Source: Microbacterium karelineae
Lineage (GTDB): Bacteria; Actinomycetota; Actinomycetes; Actinomycetales; Microbacteriaceae
NCBI RefSeq assembly: GCF_009745985.1
Contig: NZ_WFIX01000191.1
Coordinates: forward strand, 124,001 to 188,000
Direction: 5' to 3'
DNA length: 64,000 bases
Part shown: one piece after another, positions 1 through 9,759 of the stretch
Position numbering within the stretch: position 1 is the stretch's first letter
Layout: each line of letters begins with the position of its first letter
Program-made: the position numbers and the translations under genes
The notes under the pieces: generated by a model
What the model was told of the DNA's origin: nothing
Databases searched by the model: none
The model's input: only the letters and a program-made list of their open reading frames with translations

Positions 1-291
1 CTGAGCGCCGGCTACGACTCGCACGCGCACGTGCACGAGACGCATCCCGACACGGGGTTCCGGATCGCCGACTTCCAGCTGCCGCTCTTCGACGAGGCGA
101 TCGCTCTCGTCGACGAGGCCGCGCGCGAGGTCTCCGAGGTGCAGTACGCGGGCTGGGACGTCGTCGTGACGCCGACGGGGCCCGTCCTCGTCGAGGGCAA
201 CTGGGGCGCGGGCGTCTACGAGAACAAGCCGAGCGTCTCGGGCGTGCGCACGGGGCACAAGCCGCGCTACCGCGCCGCGATCGGCTTCTGA
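1..291 (+). CDS. Sugar-transfer associated ATP-grasp protein, C-terminal end (5' truncated)
   Basis: Only the last 96 residues lie in the window; the reading frame is open from base 1. The end of the protein contains 'VVTPTGPVLVEGNWG', which resembles the closing metal/ATP-binding strand of the ATP-grasp domain in sugar-transfer associated ATP-grasp proteins (usual final motif L-[IV]-E-[GV]-N). Such enzymes couple a carboxylate to an amine using ATP; the substrate of this subgroup is not known to me. It converges on the CofE-like gene at 374-1066, and the two families are, as I recall, often neighbours, which supports the call. Without the N-terminus the exact subgroup cannot be fixed. Confidence 0.7.
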   Translation: MSAGYDSHAHVHETHPDTGFRIADFQLPLFDEAIALVDEAAREVSEVQYAGWDVVVTPTGPVLVEGNWGAGVYENKPSVSGVRTGHKPRYRAAIGF

Positions 292-308
292 GCCTTCCCC
301 ATTTCTAC

Positions 309-358
309 ATTTCTGGCACATCTCCACGGGGAATCCCGTGCGGAGATGTGCCAGAAAT
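309..358. terminator. Long inverted repeat between convergent genes, likely bidirectional terminator
   Basis: A perfect 17-bp arm (309-325 with 342-358) is followed inward by a 2-nt bulge, a further 5-bp stem (326-330 with 335-339) and a GAAT loop. It sits between the stop of the ATP-grasp gene (291) and the stop of the convergent CofE-like gene (374). The arms are less GC-rich than the surroundings and there is no clear U-tract, so a mobile or repeated palindrome is an alternative. Confidence 0.6.
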
Positions 359-373
359 GAAGGGCTGTGGGCT

Positions 374-1066
374 TCAGGCCCTGCGGATGATGCCCATCGG
401 CGTCGACTGGTGCCCCTGGCCGAGGGGGTTGTCGCCGAGGATCGACACGAGCGTGCGCTCCGTCGCCTTGTCCAGCGTGGATCCGAGGATGTTGCCGCCG
501 ATGTCGTTGATGTCGACCACGGCGACATCGCACCCGACAAGGCGCTTCATCTCGGCCGCGACCTCGCGAGGGCGCTCGGGGCCCAGCACGACGGCGTCGT
601 TGTACGGCGGGATCGTGTTCGGCGTCGGGCCGTCGATCGCGCGGGCTTTGTCGCCCGCGATGCGGTAGAAGTCCCCGCTCCGCCCGAAGACCTTCGTCAC
701 GGCCGAGACGGCCGCCGCGAAGAGGATCCGCGGCGTACCGACCTCGCGCAGGGCGAACTCCATCGTCTCGGGGATCCCGAGGCCGATGCCGTAGGCCGTC
801 TTGGTGACGTAGCGCGACAGGAAGCGCGCAAGCCGCCGCGGGTGGATCTCGCTCATCATGTACGAGCGCCCCTGCGTGATGGCGACGATCTTCTCGGTGA
901 TGAAGAGGATGTCGCCGGGCTCGACGTGGTCGATCGCGTAGGAGCGCACGACCTCTTCGATGTCATCGCCGGGCATGACGACGCGCGTGCGCAGCGGGAT
1001 CCGCAGGAACCGCGCGTCGTCGACCGTGACCTCGAGGGCCTTGCCCTCATTCGCCTCGGCGCTCAC
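374..1066 (-). CDS. CofE-like (coenzyme F420:L-glutamate ligase family) protein
   Basis: The 230-residue product has the fold signatures of the F420 ligase (CofE/FbiB N-terminal) family: '[17 protein letters not shown]' near residues 51-67, and a C-terminal '[17 protein letters not shown]' segment corresponding to the metal/GTP-binding end of CofE. Family members form amide bonds to L-glutamate using GTP. It differs from classical CofE in its middle portion, and it lies with an ATP-grasp sugar-transfer gene rather than with cofD, which is about 50 kb away at 50887. The GTG start overlaps the sigA stop as GTGA, so it is probably transcribed as the tail of the sigA unit. A true F420 ligase role is possible but not favoured; ligation of glutamate to another carboxylate is an inference. 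Confidence 0.7.
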   Translation of the reverse strand: MSAEANEGKALEVTVDDARFLRIPLRTRVVMPGDDIEEVVRSYAIDHVEPGDILFITEKIVAITQGRSYMMSEIHPRRLARFLSRYVTKTAYGIGLGIPETMEFALREVGTPRILFAAAVSAVTKVFGRSGDFYRIAGDKARAIDGPTPNTIPPYNDAVVLGPERPREVAAEMKRLVGCDVAVVDINDIGGNILGSTLDKATERTLVSILGDNPLGQGHQSTPMGIIRRA

Positions 1067-2325
1067 TCGAGGTAGTCCCGCAGCGACTGCGAGCGGCTCG
1101 GGTGACGCAGCTTCGCCATCGTCTTGGACTCGATCTGCCGGATGCGCTCACGCGTCACGCCGAAGGTGTCGCCGATCTGGTCGAGCGTCTTCGGCTGCCC
1201 GTCGCCGAGGCCGAAGCGCATGCGGATCACGCCCGCCTCGCGCTCCGAGAGCGAGTCGAGCAGGCTCTCGAGCTGGCGCTGCAGCATCGTGAAGCCGACC
1301 GCGTCGGCCGGAACGACCGCCTCGGTGTCCTCGATGAGGTCGCCGAACTCGCTGTCGCCGTCCTCGCCGAGGGGCGTGTGCAGCGAGATCGGCTCACGGC
1401 CGTACTTCTGCACCTCGACGACCTTCTCGGGCGTCATGTCGAGCTCCTTGGCGAGCTCCTCCGGCGTGGGCTCGCGGCCCAGGTCCTGCAGCATCTGGCG
1501 CTGCACACGGGCGAGCTTGTTGATGACCTCGACCATGTGCACGGGGATGCGGATCGTGCGGGCCTGGTCGGCCATCGCGCGAGTGATCGCCTGGCGGATC
1601 CACCACGTCGCATAGGTCGAGAACTTGAAGCCCTTGGTGTAGTCGAACTTCTCGACGGCGCGGATAAGGCCGAGGTTGCCCTCCTGGATCAGGTCGAGGA
1701 ACTGCATTCCCCGGCCCGTGTAGCGCTTCGCGAGCGACACGACGAGGCGCAGGTTGGCGCCGAGCAGGTGGCTCTTGGCGCGCTTTCCGTCGCGCGAGAC
1801 CCACTGCATGTCGAGCCCGAGCTGCGCCGACTTCTCGGCCGCCGACATGTTCGCGAGCTTCTCCTCCGCGAACAGGCCCGCCTCGATGCGCATCGCGAGG
1901 TCGACCTCCTCCGCCGCGTTCAGCAGCGGGACCTTGCCGATCTGCTTCAGGTAGTCCTTGACGGGGTCGGCCGTCGCACCGGTGATCTGCGTCGAGTAGA
2001 CCGGGACGTCCTCCTCAGCCGACTGGCTGATGACGATCGCTCCCGAGGGCAGCGGCTCGGTCTGCTCGGCCTTCGGCTTCTTGGTGTCCTCGGCCTCTTC
2101 GGCCTCGGGCGCGTCGTCGCCGATGATCTCGTCGACGACATCGCCCTTCTTCTTCCGGGTCGCCTTCTTCGCCGGCTCCTTCGCCGGAGCCTTCGCCGGT
2201 GCCTTCTTCTTCGCCGCGGGCTTCTTGGCCGCCATCGTCGCGGCGGTGCCCTTCTCGTCCGCCGTCGTCTCAGCCGCGGTCTCGTCGGCCGCGTCGGTCT
2301 TCGTGGTCTTCGTGGCAGGAGTCAC
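1063..2325 (-). CDS. sigA: Principal RNA polymerase sigma factor (RpoD/SigA/HrdB type)
   Basis: The 420-residue protein is the group 1 sigma-70 factor that directs RNA polymerase to housekeeping promoters. An acidic/basic N-terminal extension rich in Lys, Ala and Glu (about residues 1-95) is typical of actinobacterial primary sigma factors. Region 1.2 begins with '[16 protein letters not shown]'. Region 2 contains '[19 protein letters not shown]' and '[16 protein letters not shown]', and region 4.2 contains '[20 protein letters not shown]' near the C-terminus. It ends with the usual '[11 protein letters not shown]'. The start is an ATG-class codon at 2325, preceded by a GA-rich ribosome site. 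The CofE-like gene overlaps its stop by 4 nt. Confidence 0.97.
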   Translation of the reverse strand: MTPATKTTKTDAADETAAETTADEKGTAATMAAKKPAAKKKAPAKAPAKEPAKKATRKKKGDVVDEIIGDDAPEAEEAEDTKKPKAEQTEPLPSGAIVISQSAEEDVPVYSTQITGATADPVKDYLKQIGKVPLLNAAEEVDLAMRIEAGLFAEEKLANMSAAEKSAQLGLDMQWVSRDGKRAKSHLLGANLRLVVSLAKRYTGRGMQFLDLIQEGNLGLIRAVEKFDYTKGFKFSTYATWWIRQAITRAMADQARTIRIPVHMVEVINKLARVQRQMLQDLGREPTPEELAKELDMTPEKVVEVQKYGREPISLHTPLGEDGDSEFGDLIEDTEAVVPADAVGFTMLQRQLESLLDSLSEREAGVIRMRFGLGDGQPKTLDQIGDTFGVTRERIRQIESKTMAKLRHPSRSQSLRDYLE

Positions 2326-2364
2326 GTTTCGCCTTTCCCCGGGACCGCCGCGCGCCAGCGCCCC

Positions 2365-2398
2365 GAGAGTGTTCGAGCACGATTAAGACCCTTGTCAA
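2365..2398 (-). promoter_or_regulatory. Candidate sigA promoter
   Basis: On the minus strand a perfect TTGACA -35 element (2393-2398) lies about 70 nt upstream of the sigA start. The hexamer 17 nt downstream is TCGAAC, a poor -10, so only the -35 half is convincing. The rest of the 213-bp gap to the PAC2 gene shows nothing else I can name. Confidence 0.35.
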
Positions 2399-2538
2399 GT
2401 GCGACGCCTGGTGGGCGCCGACCGGACAACGGGTCGGATATCCATTCTCTCATACGTCCGCGCCGTCTGCTGACCATCCGGCGCCGCGTCGCATCTGAGA
2501 GAACAACCGCCGCGAACGGGCTATTCCAGGAGGCGCCG

Positions 2539-3474
2539 TCAGCGGCGATGGTCGTCGTCGGGACGATCCGCGAGGAACCGCTCGAGTTCGGCCGCGAGCT
2601 CGTCCGCGCTCGGCAGATCGCCCTCGTGGAACCCGGTCGACGAGTCATCGGATCCCCCGTCCCTGTCCCGGTCGCCCGCCATATATGCGTCGAATCGCTG
2701 CTCGAGGGCCGCGACCATGCGGGCGAGCTCCTCGTTGTGGGAGATCTGGTCCTCGACGCGCGCGAGATACTCGCGGTTCTCCTCCCGCACCTCGTCGAGT
2801 CCGAACACGAGACCGGTCGCCGTCATGAGCCTGTCGAGCGCCGCGAGCGCCGCGCCCGGATACTCCGTCTCCGCGAGGTAGTGCGGGATGAGCATCACGA
2901 ACCCGGCGACGGGGTACCCGTCCTCGGACATGCGGAACTCGATGAGGTGCCCGATCGTCGCGGGCACCTGCGTGTGCGGTTTCCATACCGAGTGGGCCTG
3001 CACGAGGTCGGACCTCGACCCGCTCACGGTCGTCGTGATCTGGCGCGTGTGCGGCACGGGCATCGCGATCGCGTGCACCCAGGTCATCGTGGCGACGTCG
3101 AACTCGTCCGAGAGGTGCAGCAGCACCTCCACGAAGGTCTCCCACTGGAAGTCGGGCTCGTATCCCGAGAGCAGCAGGAACGGCTGACCGAGCGCGTCGT
3201 GCGCGAGCGACAGCTCGAGCCGCGGGGCGCGGAACTCCGTCAGGTGATCCTGATCGAACGTGACGACGGGGCGACGCGCCCGATAATCGAGGAGTGCGTC
3301 GTTGCGGAACACGATCACCGGGCGGGGTTCGAGCTGATCGCGCGCATAGTCGACGATGCTCGCGACCGTCCCTCCCGCGTCGGTGAATCCTGTGAGCAGG
3401 ACGACCAGCGGGAGGCGCGGCGGGACGACGGGGCCGTTCGCGACGCGCTCGAAGATCTCCGGTGTGCGAGGCAT
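2539..3474 (-). CDS. PAC2 (proteasome assembly chaperone) family protein
   Basis: The 311-residue protein matches the actinobacterial PAC2 family in length and layout. 'PPRLPLVVLLTGFTDAGGT' lies near residues 16-34, where the family has its G-[FW]-x-D-A-G motif. A YEPDFQWETFVE segment follows in the middle, and the end is acidic and low in complexity. Family members resemble eukaryotic proteasome assembly chaperones, but their role in actinobacteria without confirmed proteasomes is unsettled. An ATG at 3474 with GGGAGG directly upstream supports the start. It is codirectional with sigA but separated by 213 bp. Confidence 0.88.
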   Translation of the reverse strand: MPRTPEIFERVANGPVVPPRLPLVVLLTGFTDAGGTVASIVDYARDQLEPRPVIVFRNDALLDYRARRPVVTFDQDHLTEFRAPRLELSLAHDALGQPFLLLSGYEPDFQWETFVEVLLHLSDEFDVATMTWVHAIAMPVPHTRQITTTVSGSRSDLVQAHSVWKPHTQVPATIGHLIEFRMSEDGYPVAGFVMLIPHYLAETEYPGAALAALDRLMTATGLVFGLDEVREENREYLARVEDQISHNEELARMVAALEQRFDAYMAGDRDRDGGSDDSSTGFHEGDLPSADELAAELERFLADRPDDDHRR

Positions 3475-3560
3475 CCTCCCATGCTACGAGCAGCGGCCGA
3501 CCCCCGGGCCGGGCTCGCGGGTCGCGTCCCCCTCCTCACCGCGAACCTAGGATGGATCAC

Positions 3561-5048
3561 ATGCCTCTTCCCGAAATCGTGATCTCGCACGCACCGTTCG
3601 CTTCAGAGGAGGCCGACGCTCTGATCCTCGCGGTCCCGTCGCTCGACGACGCCGACCTGTCGGATCTCGCCGGCCTGCGCCCCGCCCTCGAGGCCATCTC
3701 GTTCACGGGCCGGAAGAACTCGTTCGCGCGCGCCTATGCGCCCGAGCTCACGCAGACGCCCCTCGCGGTCGTCGGGCTCGGCGGCCGGGCCGATGCCGAC
3801 ACCGTCCGCGACGCCGTCGGCACCGGCGTCCGCCAGCTCACGGGCTTCGACACCGTCGCCGTCGCCGTGCTCGGAGACATCGACGGCGCATGGCGGGCGG
3901 CCGCGGAGGGCGCGATCCTCGGCGGCTATCGCTTCGACTCCTACAAGAGCGACTCGGAGGAGGACCTCGCGAAGGGACGTCGCGCCGCGCGCGTGATCAT
4001 CCACGCGCCGGAGGATGCCCGCGACGCCGATCTCGATGGGGCGCGCGCACACGGCGCCGCCGTCGCACTCGTGAAGGACCTCGTCTCGACGCCGGCCGAC
4101 CGCCAGAGCCCGGAAGGCCTCGCGGATGCGGCCGTCGCCGCCGTCGCGGACCTGCCCATCCAGGCGATGGTGTGGGACGAGAACGCGCTCGCCGATGGCG
4201 GATTCGGCGGGATCCTCGGCGTCGGACGCGGATCCGACCGCCCGCCGCGCCTCGTGCGGCTCGACTACGCGCCCGAGTCCGCCGAGCGCCATGTCGCGCT
4301 CGTCGGCAAGGGCATCACGTTCGACACGGGCGGTCTCTCGCTCAAGCCGGCCGCGTCGATGGTCGGCATGCAGGAGGACATGACGGGTGCCGCCGAGGTG
4401 CTCGCCGTCGTACGCGCCGCCGCACAGCTCGCCCTCCCCGTGCGCGTGACCGCGTGGATGTGCATCGCCGACAACATGCCCTCGGGCCGCGCCACGCGCC
4501 CCGGCGATGTGCTCGTCATGGCCGACGGCACGACTGTCGAGGTCACCAACACCGATGCCGAGGGCCGCCTCGTGCTCGCCGACGGCCTCGTCGCCGCGAG
4601 CCGTGAGAACCCCGACGTGATCGTGGATGTCGCGACCCTGACGGGCGCCATCCTCGTCGCGCTCGGCACGCGCCACACCGGCGTGATGGGCGCGGACGAC
4701 GCGGTCGCCGCGTTCCTAGCGGCCGCGGATCGCACGGGCGAGCTCGCCTGGGCGCTCCCGCTCCCCGAGTACATCGAGGAGCGGCTCGACTCGCGCGTCG
4801 CCGATATGCAGAACGCCGATGTCGGCAGCCGATCCGCAGGATCGCTCTATGCGGGCCTGTTCCTGCAGCGCTTCGTGGGGCGCCCGGGCAACGATCCCGA
4901 AGCGGACCGCATTCCCTGGGTGCATCTCGACATCGCAGGCTCCTCCATGAGCACGACATCCGTATACGGATTCACCGACAAGGGGCCGACGGGCGCGTCG
5001 ACGCGCGCGCTCATCGACTTCGTGGCCGCCGGCGGCCGGCTCTCCTGA
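3561..5048 (+). CDS. pepA: Leucyl aminopeptidase (M17 family)
   Basis: The 495-residue protein is a cytosolic two-metal aminopeptidase that releases N-terminal residues from peptides. The signature 'NTDAEGRLVLADGL' (about residues 329-342) holds the metal-binding Asp and Glu and the catalytic Arg. 'GKGITFDTGGLSLKP' (about 250-264) supplies Lys and Asp ligands, and 'EDMTGAAEV' follows. I chose the ATG at 3561 because AGGATGG lies just upstream and because the family N-terminus starts near here; an ATG three codons upstream (3552) is possible. It is divergent from the PAC2 gene with a short gap. Confidence 0.95.
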   Translation: MPLPEIVISHAPFASEEADALILAVPSLDDADLSDLAGLRPALEAISFTGRKNSFARAYAPELTQTPLAVVGLGGRADADTVRDAVGTGVRQLTGFDTVAVAVLGDIDGAWRAAAEGAILGGYRFDSYKSDSEEDLAKGRRAARVIIHAPEDARDADLDGARAHGAAVALVKDLVSTPADRQSPEGLADAAVAAVADLPIQAMVWDENALADGGFGGILGVGRGSDRPPRLVRLDYAPESAERHVALVGKGITFDTGGLSLKPAASMVGMQEDMTGAAEVLAVVRAAAQLALPVRVTAWMCIADNMPSGRATRPGDVLVMADGTTVEVTNTDAEGRLVLADGLVAASRENPDVIVDVATLTGAILVALGTRHTGVMGADDAVAAFLAAADRTGELAWALPLPEYIEERLDSRVADMQNADVGSRSAGSLYAGLFLQRFVGRPGNDPEADRIPWVHLDIAGSSMSTTSVYGFTDKGPTGASTRALIDFVAAGGRLS

Positions 5049-5076
5049 TCGCCCCACGGATGAACCGGATCCTCAC

Positions 5077-6483
5077 ATGAGCTCCCACAGCTTCGACCTC
5101 GTCGTCCTCGGCGGAGGAAGCGCCGGCTACGCGGCCGCGCTGCGTGCAGCCGAGCTCGGCCGCTCCGTCGCCCTCGTCGAACAGGACCGGCTCGGCGGCA
5201 CCTGCCTGCATCGCGGCTGCGTCCCGACGAAGGCGCTGCTGCACACGGCGGAGGTCGCCGACGGCGTGCGCCACGCAGCCGCGGTCGGCGTGCGGGCGAG
5301 CCTCGACGGCATCGATGCGGCCGCGGCCCGCGCCTGGCGGGAGAAGGTCGTCGCGGGCAAGCACCGCGGGCTGACGTCCCTCATCCGCTCACGCGGCATC
5401 ACCGTCGTCGACGGCCGCGGAACCCTCACGAGCTCCGCAGAGCGCCCCGCCGTCGCGGTCGGCGACGACCTGTTCGTCGCCGACGACGTCGTCGTCGCGA
5501 CAGGTGCCGTGAGCCGGTCGATCCCGGGCCTCGCGCTCGGCGGGCGCATCCTCGACTCCGAGGCCGCGCTTGCGCTCGACGAGGTGCCGGAGCGGGCGAT
5601 CGTGCTCGGCGGCGGCGTCATCGGCGTCGAGTTCGCGAGCGCCTGGCGGTCGCTCGGCGCCGAGGTGACGATCGTCGAGGCGCTCGACCATCTCATCGCG
5701 AACGAGGACCCGTCCTCGCGCGCCGCGCTCGAGAAGGCGTACCGCCGACGCGGGATCACGCTCGAGCTCGGCGCCCGGGTGTCGGAGGTCTCGGCGGGGG
5801 CGGACTCCGTCTCGCTGACCTTCGAGCGCGACGGATCATCGTCGACGCTCGACGCGGACGTCGTGCTCGCCGCGGTCGGGCGGGCCCCCGTCACGGATGG
5901 GCTCGGGCTCGAGGCGGCCGGCGCGCGCACCGAGCGCGGCTTCGTCGTCGTCGACGAGGCGCTGCGCACGACCGCGCCTCACGTGTGGGCGGTCGGCGAC
6001 ATCGTGGCGGGCCCTCAGCTCGCCCACCGCGGCTTCCGTCACGGCATATTCGTCGCCGAGACCATCGCCGGCGAGGCGCCATCGCCCCTCGACGACGCGC
6101 TGTTCCCGCGCGTCACCTACTCGTCACCCGAGGTGGCATCCGTCGGCCTGACCGAACCGCAGGCCATCGCCGCACACGGCGCGGAGCGCGTCGTGGCGCG
6201 CGAGGTTCCGCTCGCGGGCAACGCGAAGAGCGAGATCGTCTCGGCCGGATCCCCCGTGCGCGGCGGCTTCGCAAAGGTCGTCGCCCTCGACGGCGGCCCG
6301 ATCCTCGGAGTCCATCTCGTCGGCGATCGCGTCGGCGAGCTCATCACGGAGGGCCAGCTCGCCGTCGCGTGGGAGGCCCGCGCCGACGATCTCGCCCCTC
6401 TCATCCACGCGCACCCGACGCAGAGCGAGGCGCTCGGAGAGGCCTTCCTCGCGCTCGCGGGATCGCCCCTCCACACCACCTGA
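5077..6483 (+). CDS. lpdA: Dihydrolipoyl dehydrogenase (E3)
   Basis: This 468-residue flavoprotein reoxidises the dihydrolipoyl groups of 2-oxo acid dehydrogenase complexes, passing electrons through FAD to NAD+. The N-terminal dinucleotide motif '[20 protein letters not shown]' is followed by the redox disulfide '[13 protein letters not shown]' at about residues 38-50. A second dinucleotide motif '[14 protein letters not shown]' binds NAD, and the C-terminal 'HAHPTQSE' (about 443-450) carries the catalytic His-Glu pair. It lies 28 nt after leucyl aminopeptidase and about 100 nt before sucB, whose product it would serve. Confidence 0.96.
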   Translation: MSSHSFDLVVLGGGSAGYAAALRAAELGRSVALVEQDRLGGTCLHRGCVPTKALLHTAEVADGVRHAAAVGVRASLDGIDAAAARAWREKVVAGKHRGLTSLIRSRGITVVDGRGTLTSSAERPAVAVGDDLFVADDVVVATGAVSRSIPGLALGGRILDSEAALALDEVPERAIVLGGGVIGVEFASAWRSLGAEVTIVEALDHLIANEDPSSRAALEKAYRRRGITLELGARVSEVSAGADSVSLTFERDGSSSTLDADVVLAAVGRAPVTDGLGLEAAGARTERGFVVVDEALRTTAPHVWAVGDIVAGPQLAHRGFRHGIFVAETIAGEAPSPLDDALFPRVTYSSPEVASVGLTEPQAIAAHGAERVVAREVPLAGNAKSEIVSAGSPVRGGFAKVVALDGGPILGVHLVGDRVGELITEGQLAVAWEARADDLAPLIHAHPTQSEALGEAFLALAGSPLHTT

Positions 6484-6580
6484 TCGGCCCGCACTCTCCG
6501 CGCGGCCGCTCGACGGGCGCGCGGAGGACCGATCCCCTAAGCTGATACGGCATTCACACCTTCTCGAAGGAGACTCGAAT

Positions 6581-8260
6581 ATGAGCACTTCCGTTGTCCT
6601 CCCCGCTCTCGGCGAGAGCGTCACCGAGGGAACGGTCACCCGCTGGCTGAAGCAGGTCGGCGACACCGTCGAGGTCGATGAGCCTCTGCTCGAAGTGTCG
6701 ACCGACAAGGTCGACACCGAGATCCCTTCGCCTGTCGCGGGCGTGCTCGAGGCGATCCTGGTCCAGGAGGACGAGACCGCCGAGGTCGGCGCCGACCTCG
6801 CCACGGTCGGCGAGGGCACGGGCGGTGCGGCTCCGGCCGAACCGGCCCCCGCCGCCGAGGCGCCGGCCGCTCCGGCGCCCGCCGCTCCCGCCGCCGAGGC
6901 CCCGGCCTCGGCTTCCGGCGACGCGGCCGACGTGACCCTCCCCGAGCTCGGCGAGAGCGTCACCGAGGGCACCGTCACCCGCTGGCTCAAGCAGGTCGGC
7001 GACACGATCGAGGTCGACGAGCCCCTCCTCGAGATCTCCACCGACAAGGTCGACACCGAGGTCCCCTCCCCCGTCGCCGGCACCGTCCTCGAACTCCTCG
7101 CGGGCGAAGACGACACCGTCGAGGTCGGCGCCGTGCTCGCACGCATCGGATCCGGCGCCCCCGCCGCGGCCGCCCCCACGGCACCGGCCGCCGAGGCACC
7201 CGCCGCCCCAGCCCCTGAGGCTCCCGCCTCTCCCGCGGCCGCCGCTCCGGCACCCGCCGAGGCTCAGGCGCCCGTGGCGGCAACGGCACCCGCCGCTCCT
7301 GCGCCGCAGGCGGCGCCCGCGGCCCCGGCTCCGGCGGATGACGCCGCCGTGTACGTCACGCCGCTCGTCCGCAAGCTCGCGGCGCAGCACGGCGTCGACC
7401 TCGCGTCGTTGTCGGGAACGGGCGTCGGCGGTCGCATCCGCAAGGATGACGTCCTGGCCGCGGCGACGTCGGCCCCGGCCGCTCCGTCCGCCGCCCCGGC
7501 GGCCGCGGCGCCCGCCGCGCCGGCGAAGAAGCTCGAGACCTCGCCGCTGCGCGGCACGACGCAGCCGATGACCCGTCTGCGCAAGGTGGTCGCATCGCGC
7601 GCCGTCGAGTCGCTCAACACGACGGCCCAGCTGACGACCGTCGTCGAGGTCGACGTGACGAAGCTCGCGGCGTTCCGCGACGCGAAGAAGGGCGAGTTCC
7701 TCGAGAAGACCGGCAGCAAGCTGTCGTTCCTGCCGTTCTTCTCCCTCGCCGCGGTCGAGGCGCTGAAGGCGTTCCCGATCATCAACTCGACCGTCGAGGG
7801 CGAGAACATCGTCTACCCCGAGACCGAGAACCTCTCGATCGCGGTCGACACCGAGAAGGGTCTGTACACGCCCGTCCTGCGGGACGCGTCGTCGAAGAAC
7901 CTCGCGGAGATCGCCGTCGGCATCGCCGACCTCGCCGAGCGCACGCGCGACAGCAAGCTGAAGCCGGACGACCTCTCGGGCGGAACGTTCACGATCACGA
8001 ACACGGGCTCGCGCGGCGCGCTGTTCGACACGCCGCTCGTATTCCTCCCGCAGTCGGCGATCCTCGGCACCGGCATCGTCTTCAAGCGCCCCGGCGTCAT
8101 GAAGGTGGACGGCGTCGACGCGATCGGCGTGCGCTCGTACGTCTACCTCGCGCTGTCGTACGACCACCGCACGATCGACGGGGCCGACGCGGCCCGGTAC
8201 CTCACGGCCGTCAAGGCCCGGCTCGAGGAAGCGGACTTCGCCGCCGATCTCGGCATCTGA
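6581..8260 (+). CDS. sucB: 2-oxoglutarate dehydrogenase E2, dihydrolipoamide succinyltransferase
   Basis: The 559-residue protein is the acyltransferase core of a 2-oxo acid dehydrogenase complex. It has two nearly identical lipoyl domains (about residues 1-80 and 117-195), each with the lipoylated Lys in a S-T-D-K-V-D-T-E context. They are joined by long Ala/Pro linkers. A peripheral subunit-binding domain ('[17 protein letters not shown]', from about 257) and the catalytic domain follow, with 'SYDHRTIDG' near 526-534 containing the active-site His. Two lipoyl domains are typical of actinobacterial SucB/shared E2. An AAGGAG ribosome site precedes the ATG at 6581. It works with the Lpd encoded upstream and depends on LipA/LipB encoded at 33-35 kb. 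Confidence 0.95.
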   Translation: MSTSVVLPALGESVTEGTVTRWLKQVGDTVEVDEPLLEVSTDKVDTEIPSPVAGVLEAILVQEDETAEVGADLATVGEGTGGAAPAEPAPAAEAPAAPAPAAPAAEAPASASGDAADVTLPELGESVTEGTVTRWLKQVGDTIEVDEPLLEISTDKVDTEVPSPVAGTVLELLAGEDDTVEVGAVLARIGSGAPAAAAPTAPAAEAPAAPAPEAPASPAAAAPAPAEAQAPVAATAPAAPAPQAAPAAPAPADDAAVYVTPLVRKLAAQHGVDLASLSGTGVGGRIRKDDVLAAATSAPAAPSAAPAAAAPAAPAKKLETSPLRGTTQPMTRLRKVVASRAVESLNTTAQLTTVVEVDVTKLAAFRDAKKGEFLEKTGSKLSFLPFFSLAAVEALKAFPIINSTVEGENIVYPETENLSIAVDTEKGLYTPVLRDASSKNLAEIAVGIADLAERTRDSKLKPDDLSGGTFTITNTGSRGALFDTPLVFLPQSAILGTGIVFKRPGVMKVDGVDAIGVRSYVYLALSYDHRTIDGADAARYLTAVKARLEEADFAADLGI

Positions 8261-8271
8261 GTCAGCACATC

Positions 8272-8308
8272 CCGCAGGGGGTCGCGTTATCGGCGCGACC
8301 CCCTGCGG
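8272..8308. terminator. Hairpin terminator between sucB and convergent gene
   Basis: A perfect 15-bp stem (8272-8286 with 8294-8308) with a 7-nt loop sits between the sucB stop and the stop of the convergent hypothetical gene. It can serve both strands. Confidence 0.75.
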
Positions 8309-8312
8309 CGTG

Positions 8313-9623
8313 TCACGGCGCGGGCGCGCGGTACAGGTCGCGGATCCGCCACGAACCGTCGCCGCGCTCGATGACGAGCAGCTGACGATCGGCATCCGGC
8401 GCGTCGACGGCCAGCAGCGCCACGGATCCGTAGTCGTCGACGAGAGACACCACCCGGTCCGGGTCGGCGACCGCGCCGGATCGCTCGACCGCGCCCGCGA
8501 GCGCGCAGGGGGCGTCGCACGCGTCCCACTGCGCGAGGAGCTCGCGGGCGGCGCCCAGGGGACCCGCAGAGCCCTCGCCCATCGTCTCGATGTCCTCCGT
8601 TCTCTCCGGCTCCGGGGGCGCATCTGCGGGGGACGCCCGGACAGGGCGCTCCGCCGGGACTGCCCGCCCGTCGCCGTGCGGCCACGCGAGACCCACCACG
8701 AGCACGAGGCCCGCCGCGAGGAGTCCCACGACCGCGACGCGGCGGCGGGCGGGACGGGGCGCGGGCGGGCGCGCTCCCTCGCCCGCGTTCGCACGGCCTC
8801 CGCGGTTCCTCCCCCTCCGGCCCACCGCACGCATGGCGTCGCCGACGAGCGCGGCCACGCGGCCGTCGACGTGGCGCTCGAGCGCCCCCCGCACGCGCAT
8901 GAGGATCCCGGGCTCCTCCTCGGGTTCGTCCCCGATGACGCGCGCGGGGCGCGATGAGCCGGCCCGCGCGGGCGGCTCGCCGACGAGCGGCTGCGGCGCG
9001 GCCGCGTCGAACAGGGCCGCCTCCAGCTCGCCGATCCGCCGGCCGAGGGCCCGGGGGCGATCGAGGGCGTCGAGCACATCGTCCGCGACCCGGGCGATGA
9101 TCCGATCGTCGCACGCGGCCGCCACCCGGCGGACGAGGGCGCGGGTCGCGTCCGCGATCGGCTCGCCCTCGCCCGCCTCCGGCGCGAAGACGAACACCGG
9201 CCTGCCGTCGACCGCGATCCACCATGCCCCGCCCGCCTCGTCCTCGAGGCCGCGTTCCGCGGCCTCCGCGACGCCGCGCAGGCCGGAGACGACGAGCGTC
9301 ACCGCCTCACCGCGGTGCCATCCCGTCCCGGCCTGCTCGCGCGCACCGCACGCCCGCGCCGACGGCTCTCGCAGGTCCGGCAGGAGCGCGTCGTGCCCGT
9401 CGGCGCGGCGGCGGACGTCAAGCGGGGCGAGCAGGTGCTGCGCACCGGCGCACCGCCACCCCGCCCAGCCGCGCATCAGATCCGCGTCGACGAGGATCAC
9501 GGTGTCGCCGTCCACGGAGGCGCGCGTCGCCGCGAACGGCGCATCGGGAGGGCCGACGCGGCGGATGGGGCGCGCGTCGAGGCCGAGGGGGTCCGCCGGG
9601 GCGGCGTCGGCGATGAGGGTCAT
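8313..9623 (-). CDS. Hypothetical single-pass membrane protein
   Basis: The 436-residue product is not recognised as a known family. A cytosolic N-terminal part of about 300 residues, rich in Ala, Arg and acidic residues, is followed by an Arg-rich stop-transfer-like stretch, then one clear membrane segment ('VAVVGLLAAGLVLVVGLAW'). The extracytoplasmic C-terminal part of roughly 115 residues ends with 'RQLLVIERGDGSWRIRDLY', which resembles the SnoaL/DUF4440-like accessory tails of actinobacterial secreted proteins. The ATG at 9623 is preferred over upstream in-frame codons because the region beyond it does not look coding. Function unknown; a sensor or anti-sigma-like role is only a guess from topology. 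Confidence 0.65.
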   Translation of the reverse strand: MTLIADAAPADPLGLDARPIRRVGPPDAPFAATRASVDGDTVILVDADLMRGWAGWRCAGAQHLLAPLDVRRRADGHDALLPDLREPSARACGAREQAGTGWHRGEAVTLVVSGLRGVAEAAERGLEDEAGGAWWIAVDGRPVFVFAPEAGEGEPIADATRALVRRVAAACDDRIIARVADDVLDALDRPRALGRRIGELEAALFDAAAPQPLVGEPPARAGSSRPARVIGDEPEEEPGILMRVRGALERHVDGRVAALVGDAMRAVGRRGRNRGGRANAGEGARPPAPRPARRRVAVVGLLAAGLVLVVGLAWPHGDGRAVPAERPVRASPADAPPEPERTEDIETMGEGSAGPLGAARELLAQWDACDAPCALAGAVERSGAVADPDRVVSLVDDYGSVALLAVDAPDADRQLLVIERGDGSWRIRDLYRAPAP

Positions 9624-9759
9624 GGCGACAGCCTGCCGCGCATCGCCGGTCTCCCGCTCGCCCGCTCCCCCCACCGTTGTGGACGGATCGCGCGAACGCG
9701 CGATTGTGAGCACGCTGACCTCGGACATCGAGGCCGGGGCGCGCCGGTAAACTGGACCC

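Noticed and set aside
1102-3582. 826-codon plus-strand frame opposite sigA and PAC2 genes
   Set aside because: Shadow of sigA; sigA motifs are complete on the minus strand.
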